DNA of 20,907 nt from SCUN01 sp964355365 (GTDB lineage: Bacteria > Acidobacteriota > Vicinamibacteria > Vicinamibacterales > SCN-69-37). A program made the position numbers and the translations under genes. The notes below the pieces were generated by a model, which worked only from the letters and a program-made list of their open reading frames with translations, was not told the DNA's origin and made no database searches. Numbering within the stretch: position 1 is the stretch's first letter; each line of letters starts with the position of its first letter. Location: the NCBI GenBank assembly GCA_964355365.1, contig CAYHEX010000037.1:1-20907 (forward strand). The letters run 5' to 3'. This document shows positions 7,065 through 14,025 of the stretch, piece by piece.

Positions 7065-8339
7065 TCATTTCGTCAGCGCCTGATACACCATCGTGGGAAA
7101 CACGGTGCGGATGTCGGTGTTGTTCGGCATGAGATTGATCATCAGCGAGATGACGAGACGCGACTGCGGGTCGACGCGGTAGACCGAGGCGTAGGCGCCG
7201 CCCCATCCGAACGCGCCGGCCGAATCGAGACCGTTCGCGCCGAAGCGGTCTGTGGTTTCGAAGCCGAAACCGTATCCCATGCCGCCGGTCGAGTAGATCG
7301 TGCCGATCTGATTGGTGGTCATCAGATCCACCGAGCGCGGCGACAGGATGCGGACGCTGCCGAGCGCGCCGTGGTTGCGAATCATCTCGAGAAAGCGTGT
7401 GTAGTCGTACGCGGTCGATACGAGACCGGCGCCGCCGGCGAAGCTCCGGCGCGGCCCGTCGACGTAGGCGCCCTGCCCCAGGGCACCGTCGGGGGCGCGG
7501 ATGATGCGATTGTCGCTGCCGCTGGCGTACACCGTGACGAGGCGGTCGCGCTGCTCGGCCGGCAGGAAGAAGTGCGTGTCCTTCATGCCGAGCGGATCGG
7601 TGATGCGCGTCCTGATGAACTGGTCGAGCGGCATGCCTGAAGCCCGCTCAACGACGCAGCCCAGGATGTCGGTGTTGTAGCCGTACACAAACCGCTCGCC
7701 GGGTTGCGCGACGAACGGCAGCGTCGCGAGCCGCTCGATCGTGTCGCAGATGGGCTCGTCCTTGTCAGCGGTGTACCAGCCGTAGCCGGCCGCCGGACCG
7801 AGGCCCTTCGCCTCGTAGAGTGCCGCCACCAGGCCGTCGGTGCCGTACGAAATACCCGCGGTGTGTGTGAGCAGGTCTTTGATCGTGATCTGCCGCTTTG
7901 CGGGCTCGAACGTCACGACGCCGTCCTTCCGTACAGCCACGGTGGTCTTGGCGAACGCGGGGATGAAGCGGCTGACGTTGTCTCGAACGCCGAGCTTGCC
8001 TTCTTCCATCAGCGCGAGGATCGCGACGCTCGTCAGCGCCTTGCTCTGCGACGCGATGCGAAAGATCGAGTTGGTCGCCATGCGCCGGCCGGTCTCTTTG
8101 TCGCTCCAGCCGAACGCACGCTCGTAGATCGGCTTGCCGTCCTGCAGCACCATCCCCACCGCGCCCGCGATCTGGCCGTCATCGACGTACTGCTGCATGC
8201 GGCGATCGATGCGCGCGAGTCGCTCGGCCGATACGCCCACCGGCAGGGGCGGTTTTGCGGACTGAGTGAAGAGCGTGCTGCCGGTAAGAACGATGGCGAT
8301 GAACAAGAGGGCGAGAGAACGGATGCGCGTTTGGGTCAT
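7065..8339 (-). CDS. Exported serine hydrolase, class C beta-lactamase fold / family VIII esterase-like
   Basis: Secreted or anchored serine hydrolase of 424 residues. Residues about 7-26 are a hydrophobic signal peptide. The active-site SxxK is Ser97-Gln-Ser-Lys100 in FRIASQSKALTS. The tyrosine motif is FVYGYNTD (217-224). At the third motif the sequence has Trp379-Gly-Gly (AFGWGGAY) instead of the KTG of beta-lactamases or HxG of DD-peptidases. A WGG box is characteristic of family VIII carboxylesterases such as EstB, so ester hydrolysis is more likely than beta-lactam cleavage; the substrate is unknown. LTHTAGISYG (157-166) is typical of the superfamily. It leads a close set with the SDR and cupin genes (10-nt gap, then overlap), perhaps one operon. 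Confidence 0.88.
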   Translation of the reverse strand: MTQTRIRSLALLFIAIVLTGSTLFTQSAKPPLPVGVSAERLARIDRRMQQYVDDGQIAGAVGMVLQDGKPIYERAFGWSDKETGRRMATNSIFRIASQSKALTSVAILALMEEGKLGVRDNVSRFIPAFAKTTVAVRKDGVVTFEPAKRQITIKDLLTHTAGISYGTDGLVAALYEAKGLGPAAGYGWYTADKDEPICDTIERLATLPFVAQPGERFVYGYNTDILGCVVERASGMPLDQFIRTRITDPLGMKDTHFFLPAEQRDRLVTVYASGSDNRIIRAPDGALGQGAYVDGPRRSFAGGAGLVSTAYDYTRFLEMIRNHGALGSVRILSPRSVDLMTTNQIGTIYSTGGMGYGFGFETTDRFGANGLDSAGAFGWGGAYASVYRVDPQSRLVISLMINLMPNNTDIRTVFPTMVYQALTK

Positions 8340-8399
8340 GAGGCGTCTCGCGGCATTAGACCGTACTTTCGGCGGTTCGTTGAAACGCGCGGTTCCCGA

Positions 8400-8780
8400 T
8401 TAGGGTTGGCGGCGGCCCGCAAATGCGGCCACCCCGAGCGCGACGGCAATGCTCACCAGCGACACAACGGGAAACACGAGGAACCAGAACGCCGGCTTCG
8501 CTTGCGGCGGCCCCAGCGCGATCCGGCCGTAGATCGCAAGCGACATCACCGCCAACGTGAGCGTCACGCCGTACAGAGCGCCACGGGTCGTCTCCGACCA
8601 CTGCGGCGACACGGCGTGCGCGAAAGCCAGTGCGCCGAACGGCACGAGCACCCAGACGAGGAAGAATCCCATCACCAGCAGCGACGAGTTGTGCCGGCCT
8701 ACCCAGTACATGGCGGCGACCGAGCCAGCCGCGCCAACCGCGACCGCGATTCTGGCGGCGACGTGCAAGAGTCGACTCAT
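8400..8780 (-). CDS. Small four-helix membrane protein of unknown function
   Basis: Protein of 126 residues with four predicted membrane helices (roughly 8-25, 34-54, 66-84 and 97-119) and a short basic tail (GRRQP). No family is recognised. The start is ATG at 8780 because GAGG lies 5 nt upstream in the mRNA; a GTG two codons earlier is possible. It begins 7 nt after the DinB gene stop, which suggests co-transcription with DinB and TrmL. The 60-nt gap to the next leftward gene has no clear terminator. Confidence 0.7.
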   Translation of the reverse strand: MSRLLHVAARIAVAVGAAGSVAAMYWVGRHNSSLLVMGFFLVWVLVPFGALAFAHAVSPQWSETTRGALYGVTLTLAVMSLAIYGRIALGPPQAKPAFWFLVFPVVSLVSIAVALGVAAFAGRRQP

Positions 8781-8787
8781 CGGCACC

Positions 8788-9318
8788 TCATGATGAACGA
8801 TCGGTCACCACGGGCAGGAACGCTGCCCATGGGCCGATCTCCTCTTTGTATTGCTTCGCCATCACACGCGTGATTTGCGCGATGTGGCCGAGATCATGCA
8901 CAACCCACGTAGAGAGCAGTTGGCGCATCGTCACACTGCCAAAGCTCGGGTGGGTCGCGGTCATCACCAGGTCGCGCTCGGTGAGTTGCCACGAGCGAAG
9001 CTCCTCGAGGTTGACGAAGCGCAGCGTCGCGAATTCCTCGAGCAACGACGGCAGGTCGCGCCCGGCATTCCGCACGCGATGGCGGAAGCGGTCGTAGGGC
9101 GCAAACGTCTCGTTGGCCCCGGCGCGAATGATCCGCGCGCGCGCCATCCAGTCCGTCTCTTCGCCGTCGATCAAGTGACCGACGACATCGAACGGGCTGA
9201 ACGTGTCAGGCCCTTCCGTGGCGCGGCTCCAGGCATCGTCGATACCGGAAAGCAGTTCGTAGACGACGCCTGGGGTGCGGGCGAGCACGTCGATGGAACG
9301 ATCGAGTTGAAAGTGCAT
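8788..9318 (-). CDS. DinB / YfiT-like four-helix metal-binding protein
   Basis: Cytoplasmic protein of 176 residues. The DinB superfamily has a four-helix bundle with three histidines binding a metal; many members are thiol transferases or damage-inducible proteins of unknown role. Counted from the chosen start, the ligands are His48 (VVGHLIDGE) and the pair His141-x3-His145 (VVHDLGHIAQITRVMAKQY), exactly the family pattern. The ATG at 9318 (MHFQLDRSIDVL) is preferred over an upstream in-frame ATG at 9375 because GAGG is properly spaced before it, and the longer form would run into the TrmL gene with non-conserved residues. It follows TrmL by 10 nt. Confidence 0.86.
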   Translation of the reverse strand: MHFQLDRSIDVLARTPGVVYELLSGIDDAWSRATEGPDTFSPFDVVGHLIDGEETDWMARARIIRAGANETFAPYDRFRHRVRNAGRDLPSLLEEFATLRFVNLEELRSWQLTERDLVMTATHPSFGSVTMRQLLSTWVVHDLGHIAQITRVMAKQYKEEIGPWAAFLPVVTDRSS

Positions 9319-9328
9319 GAGTGCCTCG

Positions 9329-9811
9329 TTACCGCGGCCCGTCGGCGGCCGGTTGTTGTTGTCGCAGCACTTCATACACCGCGATGGCGACGCTGGACGA
9401 CAGGTTCAGCGATCGCACGCGCGGCGACAGGATCGGCATGCCCACGAATCGGTCGGCGTACCGTTCGTGCAATTCCGCCGGCAGCCCGCCCGTCTCCCGT
9501 CCAAAGATCAACACGACGTCGCCGGTGGCGCCGAGCGGCGCGTCCCACAGCATGCGTGTGGCTTTCGTCGAGAAGAAGTACGGCTCGCCGAGCACGGACA
9601 ACTGCTGTTCGAAGTCATCCCAGCTTTTCCATACGCGCAGGTCGACATATTCCCAGTAGTCGAGACCCGCTCGCTTGACCTGTTTCTCATCGAGCGAGAA
9701 ACCGAGCGGCTCGATCAGGTGCAGCGTGGCGCCGACGGCAAGGCACGTGCGACCGGCGTTGCCGGTGTTCCAGTGAATTTCCGGATGAACGAGGACGACG
9801 TGAATGGCCAA
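9329..9811 (-). CDS. trmL: tRNA (cytidine(34)-2'-O)-methyltransferase
   Basis: SPOUT-class methyltransferase of 160 residues that methylates the 2'-OH of the wobble nucleotide (C34 or cmnm5U34) in leucine tRNAs, using S-adenosylmethionine. All three SPOUT motifs are visible: NTGNAGRTC (15-23), IFGRETGGLP (102-111) and RSLNLSSSVAIAVYE (133-147), the trefoil-knot region that binds the cofactor. The length matches the short, TrmL-only domain layout. The start is unusual: no ATG or GTG fits, and TTG at 9811 begins the conserved AIHVVLVHPEIHWNTGN segment, just 2 nt after the stop of the upstream AlkD-like gene. That close coupling may help the weak start. Confidence 0.93.
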   Translation of the reverse strand: MAIHVVLVHPEIHWNTGNAGRTCLAVGATLHLIEPLGFSLDEKQVKRAGLDYWEYVDLRVWKSWDDFEQQLSVLGEPYFFSTKATRMLWDAPLGATGDVVLIFGRETGGLPAELHERYADRFVGMPILSPRVRSLNLSSSVAIAVYEVLRQQQPAADGPR

Positions 9812-9813
9812 TG

Positions 9814-10158
9814 TCAGCGGGATCGCTTCGCGGCCTTCTCGATGTAGGCGGCGGCGTCAGGCGTCTTGCAACTGGTCTCGCCGTGGTCGACATCAACGGG
9901 GCCGATTCGCTTCGCCGCTTCGATCGCCTTCTTGCGAAGCGCGGGCTTGTAGATCCCGATCGCCATCACCGCCGTCTTCATCGCGCGCCGAGCCCAGTTG
10001 GGCGAGCGGTGGATTGTTTTCTCAATCGTCGCCAGGATCGTGGGCGCGCCGGGATCGCCGATCGAATCCGGATCGGCGACTTGAAGCGCCAGCACGCGTG
10101 TGGCCGTCTGCGGCTTGCCAGACTTCTTGAGCGTCGCCAGAACGTCCTGAGTGTTCAT
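9814..10158 (-). CDS. Half-length AlkD-like (DNA alkylation repair HEAT-repeat) protein
   Basis: Protein of 114 residues. The C-terminal half matches the end of AlkD-like DNA glycosylases: NWARRAMKTAVMAIG (54-68), then LRKKAIEAAKRIGPVDVDHGE and TSCKTPDAAAYIEKA (74-109). The first 20 residues (MNTQDVLATLKKSGKPQTA) resemble the start of the same family. Full AlkD proteins have about 220-240 residues, so the middle part, where the catalytic Trp/Asp/Arg pocket lies, is absent. It is either a reduced family member or the result of an internal in-frame deletion, and glycosylase activity is doubtful. The ATG at 10158 has GGTGGA/GAGG upstream. A TAGAAT box at 10183-10188 may give it its own promoter. 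It is followed by TrmL after 2 nt. Confidence 0.72.
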   Translation of the reverse strand: MNTQDVLATLKKSGKPQTATRVLALQVADPDSIGDPGAPTILATIEKTIHRSPNWARRAMKTAVMAIGIYKPALRKKAIEAAKRIGPVDVDHGETSCKTPDAAAYIEKAAKRSR

Positions 10159-10188
10159 TCCACCGTCCTCATGCGCGGGGCGATTCTA

Positions 10189-10524
10189 TCAACTGATCCA
10201 GCGGATCAGGCCAAGCAGGAGACCGGCGACGAAGAGTGACCCGAAGATCTGTTTGTTGTATCGGGCCACGAGCACCGGCAGGTAGATATCGAAGTTGTCT
10301 CGCCGATCCGTCGTGTAGCGCGCCGCGACGGCCGTGAGAGGACAACTCATCCTGTTTACGGCCAGCACCGCCACTTCGATCATCACGAGGGCCGTCAGCC
10401 AGAGCATGGCCGCGAACTCACATCGCCACGCGACGACCGGAATGGCGATGACGGCGCTCGCGAAGAACGCCCACACGATGGTGTGGATCCAACGAATCGC
10501 GCGCAGCGCCGCGGCCGGAGACAC
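10189..10524 (-). CDS. Small conserved three-helix membrane protein with CPLT motif
   Basis: Membrane protein of 111 residues starting at GTG 10524 (VSPAAALRAIRW), chosen because GAGAGG lies 5 nt upstream. The frame stays open further upstream, but that part would lie entirely inside the cyclophilin gene. Three hydrophobic helices are seen (about 12-33, 38-57, 92-110). The loop SCPLTAVAARYT followed by DRRDNFDIYLPVLVARYNK (60-91) looks conserved; CPLT after a helix also occurs in DUF2784-type proteins, but I cannot assign that family with confidence. No function is known. It sits 17 nt after the cyclophilin gene and probably shares its transcript. Confidence 0.7.
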   Translation of the reverse strand: MSPAAALRAIRWIHTIVWAFFASAVIAIPVVAWRCEFAAMLWLTALVMIEVAVLAVNRMSCPLTAVAARYTTDRRDNFDIYLPVLVARYNKQIFGSLFVAGLLLGLIRWIS

Positions 10525-10541
10525 CGGTGCCTCTCTGTTCC

Positions 10542-11153
10542 CTAGGGCTTGATGGTGACCTTCTTCATCACCAGCGGCGCGACCGGACGGCTCCGAGCGC
10601 CGTCCTCGCCGCGGGTGGTTGCGACGTTGGTCATCGCATCCACGACTTCCATCCCTGAGATGACCCGCCCGAAGATCACGTAGCTCGGCGGCAGGTCGTA
10701 GTCCTGATGCATCACGAAGAACTGGCTGCCGTTGGTGTTCGACCCGCGGTTGGCCATGGCGACGACGCCGCGCTTGTAGCCGCGCTGATAGAGGGGCGAG
10801 GTGGGGTTGATCTCGTCCGCGAACGGCTCGCCCCATGCGCTCAATCCGCCCGTGCCGTTGCCGTCGGGATCGCCGCCCTGGATCATGAATCCCTTCACGA
10901 TGCGATGAAACGTCAGGCCGTCGTAGTAGCCATGCTCGGCCAGGAGCCGGAAGTTCTCGACGGCCTTTGGCGCGTCGGTTGGCAGGAACTCAATCTCGAT
11001 CGCGCCCCGGTCGGTGTCGATCGTGCCGTGCATGCCGCCTGAGCTCTTGGCGCCTGACGGCACTTTCGGATTGCCGGGCGTCGAACTGCAGCCGGCCATC
11101 CAGACAAGAACGAGACACGGGACAAGGAGCGATCGCACTGACGCTTTGAGCAT
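10542..11153 (-). CDS. Lipoprotein peptidylprolyl cis-trans isomerase (cyclophilin type)
   Basis: Protein-folding enzyme that catalyses cis-trans isomerisation of prolyl bonds, here placed in the envelope. Its 203 residues start with a lipoprotein signal ending in the lipobox WMAGC, with lipidated Cys22. The cyclophilin domain (about 42-203) shows FHRIVKGFMIQGGDPDGNGTGG (82-103, catalytic Arg84), VVAMAN (130-135), and NGSQFFVMHQDYD with VIFGRVISGMEVVD (141-172). All key residues are present. An in-frame ATG at 11153 is preceded at 6 nt by TAATCT, so the mRNA may be leaderless. It is likely co-transcribed with the small membrane protein to the left. Confidence 0.92.
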   Translation of the reverse strand: MLKASVRSLLVPCLVLVWMAGCSSTPGNPKVPSGAKSSGGMHGTIDTDRGAIEIEFLPTDAPKAVENFRLLAEHGYYDGLTFHRIVKGFMIQGGDPDGNGTGGLSAWGEPFADEINPTSPLYQRGYKRGVVAMANRGSNTNGSQFFVMHQDYDLPPSYVIFGRVISGMEVVDAMTNVATTRGEDGARSRPVAPLVMKKVTIKP

Positions 11154-11159
11154 GGGGAT

Positions 11160-11165
11160 AGATTA
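11160..11165 (-). promoter_or_regulatory. -10-like box (TAATCT) before the cyclophilin gene
   Basis: TAATCT on the minus strand ends 6 nt before the ATG at 11153, so transcription would start at or beside the start codon. No ribosome-binding sequence is present. The assignment rests on sequence pattern only. Confidence 0.4.
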
Positions 11166-11287
11166 CCGGCAATTCGGCCCATCTTCATCGCGCGGGTTGG
11201 GTGCGCAGCGGACTGACGACTGGCTCAATCTCAATCACACACTCACCCAATCCCCCATTCCCACATTTCGCCCCAGCTGTTCGGCGG

Positions 11288-11307
11288 CCCTTCGACAGGC
11301 TCAGGGC
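11288..11307 (+). repeat. Possible dispersed intergenic repeat fragment with hairpin
   Basis: The stretch CCCTTCGACAGGCTCAGGGC folds on itself (gCCCT with AGGGC and an inner TCGACAGG loop). It resembles a short repeat scattered between genes in many environmental genomes, from memory. It occurs once in this window. Confidence 0.35.
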
Positions 11308-11356
11308 AGGCAGGACCCGCACGGAAAGTGACCGTGCATCGGGGACCGACAGCGGA

Positions 11357-11391
11357 TCGGGGACCTGAAGGTCCCCGACTACGACTACCGG
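11357..11391 (-). repeat. Dispersed hairpin repeat, copy B
   Basis: This is the minus-strand copy of the 35-nt repeat found at 2088-2122, with core GGACCTTCAGGTCC extended to GGGGACC/GGTCCCC. It lies just beyond the stop codon of the secreted amidohydrolase (11399) and 3' to it on that strand, so it may act as its terminator hairpin. No T-run follows. Confidence 0.7.
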
Positions 11392-11398
11392 CGCAATC

Positions 11399-13132
11399 CT
11401 ATTTGGCCTTGTAAACGATCTTGCCGCCGACGATCGTGTACATCACCTTCGCGCTCGTGATCTCAGCGTCCGGCACCTTCGTGATGTCCTTCGACAACAC
11501 GGTGATGTCGGCCAGCTTGCCGACCGTGAGAGAGCCCTTGACCTTTTCTTCGAACGCGGCGATCGCGTTATTGATGGTGTAGCTCTTGAGCGCTTCCATG
11601 CGCGTCATCTTCTGGTCGCCGAAGAACACCGAGCCGTCGGCCGTCTTGCGCGTGACAGCGGAGTAGTAGTTCGGAATCGGATCGACGTCTTCGACCGGCG
11701 CGTCGGTGCCGCTGCTGACGATGGCGCCGGATTTCATGAGCTTCTGCCAGACATACGCGCCCTCTTCCGCGCGCTTGGCGCCGAGACGCGCGAGCACATA
11801 CGGCGCGTCCGACGTGGCATGCACCGGCTGCATTGACGCGATGATGCCCATCTGACCGAACCGCGGAATGTCGGCCGCGCTGATGTGCTGCGCGTGCTCC
11901 ATGCGCCACCGCAACGCCTTCATGCCCGCCGCGTCCTTGCCGGCGTTCTTGAACGCCTCTTCGAAGATGTCGAGGGCCACGCGATTCGCCTTGTCGCCAA
12001 TCGAATGCACGTTGAGCTGGTAGCCGTGCTGAATCGCGAGCTTCGCGGTCTCTTTCACGTCCGGAACGGGCGCGGTGTTGAGACCGGTGCTGTCCTTCTT
12101 GTCCTCGTACGGATCGAGCAGCCACGCGCCGCGGCTGCCGAGCGCGCCGTCGAAGTGAATCTTGATCGACCGCACGGTGAGCCGATTGTCGAGGCCGCTG
12201 TCCATGCGGTATTTCGCGAGCCCCTGCGCCAACGTCGCCGGACCGCCATTCACCATCACATACAGCCGCGTGTGGAGTGTGCCGGCCGCATACGCCGCCT
12301 TGTAGCTGTCCACCGTGCTGAAGCTCGCACCCGCGTCATGAAACGACGTGATGCCCTTGGACGCCACTTCCTGGTCCGCCAGCTCGAGCACGCGCGCGCT
12401 GCGCGCCGCACTCTCCGCCGGCGTCGGCGCCGGCTCACCGGCGCCGCGACGAATGAGCCCACTCGCTCGCTCGCGCAACAGTCCGGTTGGAATACCGTCC
12501 TTGTCGCGCAGGATCTCGCCGCCGTTCGGATTCTGCGTGTCCTTCGTGATATTCGAAAGCTTCAGCGCCATGCCGTTCGCGAAACTGGCGTGCCCGCTCG
12601 CATGCGTGAGAATGACGGGGTTGTTCGGCGACACGGCGTCGAGCGACGCATGCATCGGGAACCCTTCGACGTTCGGCGACGGCGTCTTGCTCCACTTCTC
12701 CTGATGCCAGCCACGGCCCACAATCCACTGCCCCGGCCGCGCCTTCTTCGCAGCCTCGCCGACCATCGCTACGATCTCATCCCAGCTCTTGGTCGGCATG
12801 AGCTCGAGCCCGAGCTTGGCTTCGCCGACGCCCGTGAAGTGCCCGTGCCCTTCGATCAACCCGGGGATCGCCGTCGCGCCCGCGAGATCAATCACTTCCG
12901 TCTTCGGTCCGACGTACTTCGCGATCTCCGCATTCGACCCGACGAACGTCACCTTCCCGCCAGTGACTGCAATCGCCTGCCCCTCAGGCTTCGCCTCGTC
13001 GACCGTGACGACGCGGCCGTTGCGCAACACGAGATCCGCAGGCGGCGTCGCCGCGGCGCCACCCTGCCGGGCCGCCACCACGCCAAGAGCCGCAAGCACA
13101 CCGACACCAACGAGAAAGGTCATTCGCTTCAT
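11399..13132 (-). CDS. Exported amidohydrolase, YtcJ-like
   Basis: Metal-dependent hydrolase of 577 residues in the YtcJ/amidohydrolase-3 group; members cleave amide or related C-N bonds, and the substrate is unknown. A signal peptide is seen at about 2-21 (ending near VVAAR). Metal and active-site residues are His96 and His98 (IEGHGHF), Lys324 in IKIHFDGALGSRGAW, His376 (NVHSIGDKAN), His413 (MEHAQH) and Asp477 (SSGTDAPVEDVDP). The composite small beta domain at both ends (LVLRNGRVVTVD; LADITVLSKD) is typical. The ATG at 13132 is preferred to an in-frame upstream ATG at 13333, because the extra 67 residues are Arg/Pro-rich, run into the neighbouring gene and cover a repeat, while a signal peptide begins at 13132. 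TAGAAT lies 7 nt upstream, suggesting a leaderless mRNA. Confidence 0.9.
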   Translation of the reverse strand: MKRMTFLVGVGVLAALGVVAARQGGAAATPPADLVLRNGRVVTVDEAKPEGQAIAVTGGKVTFVGSNAEIAKYVGPKTEVIDLAGATAIPGLIEGHGHFTGVGEAKLGLELMPTKSWDEIVAMVGEAAKKARPGQWIVGRGWHQEKWSKTPSPNVEGFPMHASLDAVSPNNPVILTHASGHASFANGMALKLSNITKDTQNPNGGEILRDKDGIPTGLLRERASGLIRRGAGEPAPTPAESAARSARVLELADQEVASKGITSFHDAGASFSTVDSYKAAYAAGTLHTRLYVMVNGGPATLAQGLAKYRMDSGLDNRLTVRSIKIHFDGALGSRGAWLLDPYEDKKDSTGLNTAPVPDVKETAKLAIQHGYQLNVHSIGDKANRVALDIFEEAFKNAGKDAAGMKALRWRMEHAQHISAADIPRFGQMGIIASMQPVHATSDAPYVLARLGAKRAEEGAYVWQKLMKSGAIVSSGTDAPVEDVDPIPNYYSAVTRKTADGSVFFGDQKMTRMEALKSYTINNAIAAFEEKVKGSLTVGKLADITVLSKDITKVPDAEITSAKVMYTIVGGKIVYKAK

Positions 13133-13139
13133 GGACACG

Positions 13140-13145
13140 ATTCTA
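13140..13145 (-). promoter_or_regulatory. -10-like box (TAGAAT) before the exported amidohydrolase
   Basis: TAGAAT on the minus strand differs from the TATAAT consensus at one base and ends 7 nt before the ATG at 13132. No convincing -35 element or ribosome-binding sequence is seen, which fits a leaderless start. Confidence 0.45.
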
Positions 13146-13157
13146 AGTCCAGACTGG

Positions 13158-13269
13158 CTCTCGCGGGGAACGCGGAGGGCGCGGGGTAGGCCGACAGACT
13201 TCTTTGCTGGTTCTCCGGGCTCTGCAAACAGCCGGGGTCTCTCCGTGTCCCCCGCGTCCCCCGCGAGAG
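13158..13269. repeat. Intergenic imperfect inverted repeat
   Basis: Arms 13158-13184 and 13243-13269 (27 nt each, beginning CTCTCGCGGGG on each strand) match at 23 of 27 positions and enclose a 58-nt loop. The repeat almost fills the 142-nt gap between the membrane-protein gene and the exported amidohydrolase gene. It could be a terminator for the membrane-protein gene or a remnant of a dispersed palindromic element. Confidence 0.6.
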
Positions 13270-13274
13270 ATCGA

Positions 13275-13994
13275 TCAGGCGGTCTGTGGCGCGCGTGCCT
13301 TGGCGACACCGAGGTACACCGCCAGTGTCGCAAGATGACACCCCGCGAGCGTGAGCCACCAGAACAGCAGGTATCGATAGGCCGCGGCGTAGAGCGTGAG
13401 GCTCATCGCCTGGGCGGCGACGTCGGCTGTGGCCGTCAGCAGGGCGCGGACGCTGTCGTCGAGTTCGCGCCAGGTGATCTTCGATTCAGTTGCGCCGAAC
13501 GACGAGAGCACTTCATGGGCGGCGCGCGTGTACGGCGCCTGGAGAAACCGCGGCACGGCGCGCCAGGCCCACGACGCAGTACCGGCACTCGCCCGATCAA
13601 GTGACGCGAGCTGCGCCTGCACCCACGTGACGTCCATCGCCACATCGTCACTGGCGATGCCAACGGCCTGGCGCAGTGCGCGGCTGCCGTACCCCGCCGC
13701 CCAGTCAACGACGACCGCCGGTTGCGTGCGTGCGATGATCGCCAACTCTCGCTCGAGCGCAAACGGCGTGGCGAAGATCACCGTCACCATCGCCGGCACG
13801 ACGAAGATCGCGAGTGTGACCCACGCGTACCAGAACGGCTTCACGGCCGCCGACATCGTGCGCGTCCGCCCCATCACCCTGAGGACCCGCCACGTCACGA
13901 GCGCGGCCAGCAGACACCCGCCGCCGAGCGCGGCCGTCCAGAACACGACCGGCCACAGCGCGTGGCGGACGGCAAGGTCGAACACCAAAGACAT
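13275..13994 (-). CDS. Hypothetical membrane protein
   Basis: Protein of 239 residues and unknown family. Helices are predicted at about 10-37, 54-77 and 203-232, and a soluble, mostly helical middle (about 80-200) probably faces the periplasm. The topology of two helices, a large loop and one C-terminal helix is all that can be said. The middle contains several Trp and Ala-rich segments (ASWAWRAVPRFLQAPY) without a known motif. The ATG at 13994 has no clear ribosome-binding sequence. The gene lies 31 nt after the stop of the TIM-barrel amidohydrolase gene, so it may share its transcript. Confidence 0.7.
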   Translation of the reverse strand: MSLVFDLAVRHALWPVVFWTAALGGGCLLAALVTWRVLRVMGRTRTMSAAVKPFWYAWVTLAIFVVPAMVTVIFATPFALERELAIIARTQPAVVVDWAAGYGSRALRQAVGIASDDVAMDVTWVQAQLASLDRASAGTASWAWRAVPRFLQAPYTRAAHEVLSSFGATESKITWRELDDSVRALLTATADVAAQAMSLTLYAAAYRYLLFWWLTLAGCHLATLAVYLGVAKARAPQTA

Positions 13995-14025
13995 CAGTAC
14001 TTAGCCGTGAAGAACGCGACGCACG

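Noticed and set aside
7704..8873. Open frame of about 389 codons on the plus strand across the serine hydrolase and small membrane protein genes
   Set aside because: Shadow composition and no recognisable domain; it would cross two well-supported minus-strand genes.
10525..10836. Upstream extension of the small CPLT membrane protein
   Set aside because: It lies in another frame of the cyclophilin gene and has shadow composition; a GTG with GAGAGG marks the real start at 10524.
11885..13189. Open frame of about 434 codons on the plus strand within the exported amidohydrolase gene
   Set aside because: Arg/His-rich shadow composition, no motif, and wholly antisense to a gene with all amidohydrolase signatures.
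13133..13333. N-terminal extension of the exported amidohydrolase to an upstream ATG
   Set aside because: The extra part overlaps the neighbouring gene and a repeat, and would bury the signal peptide.
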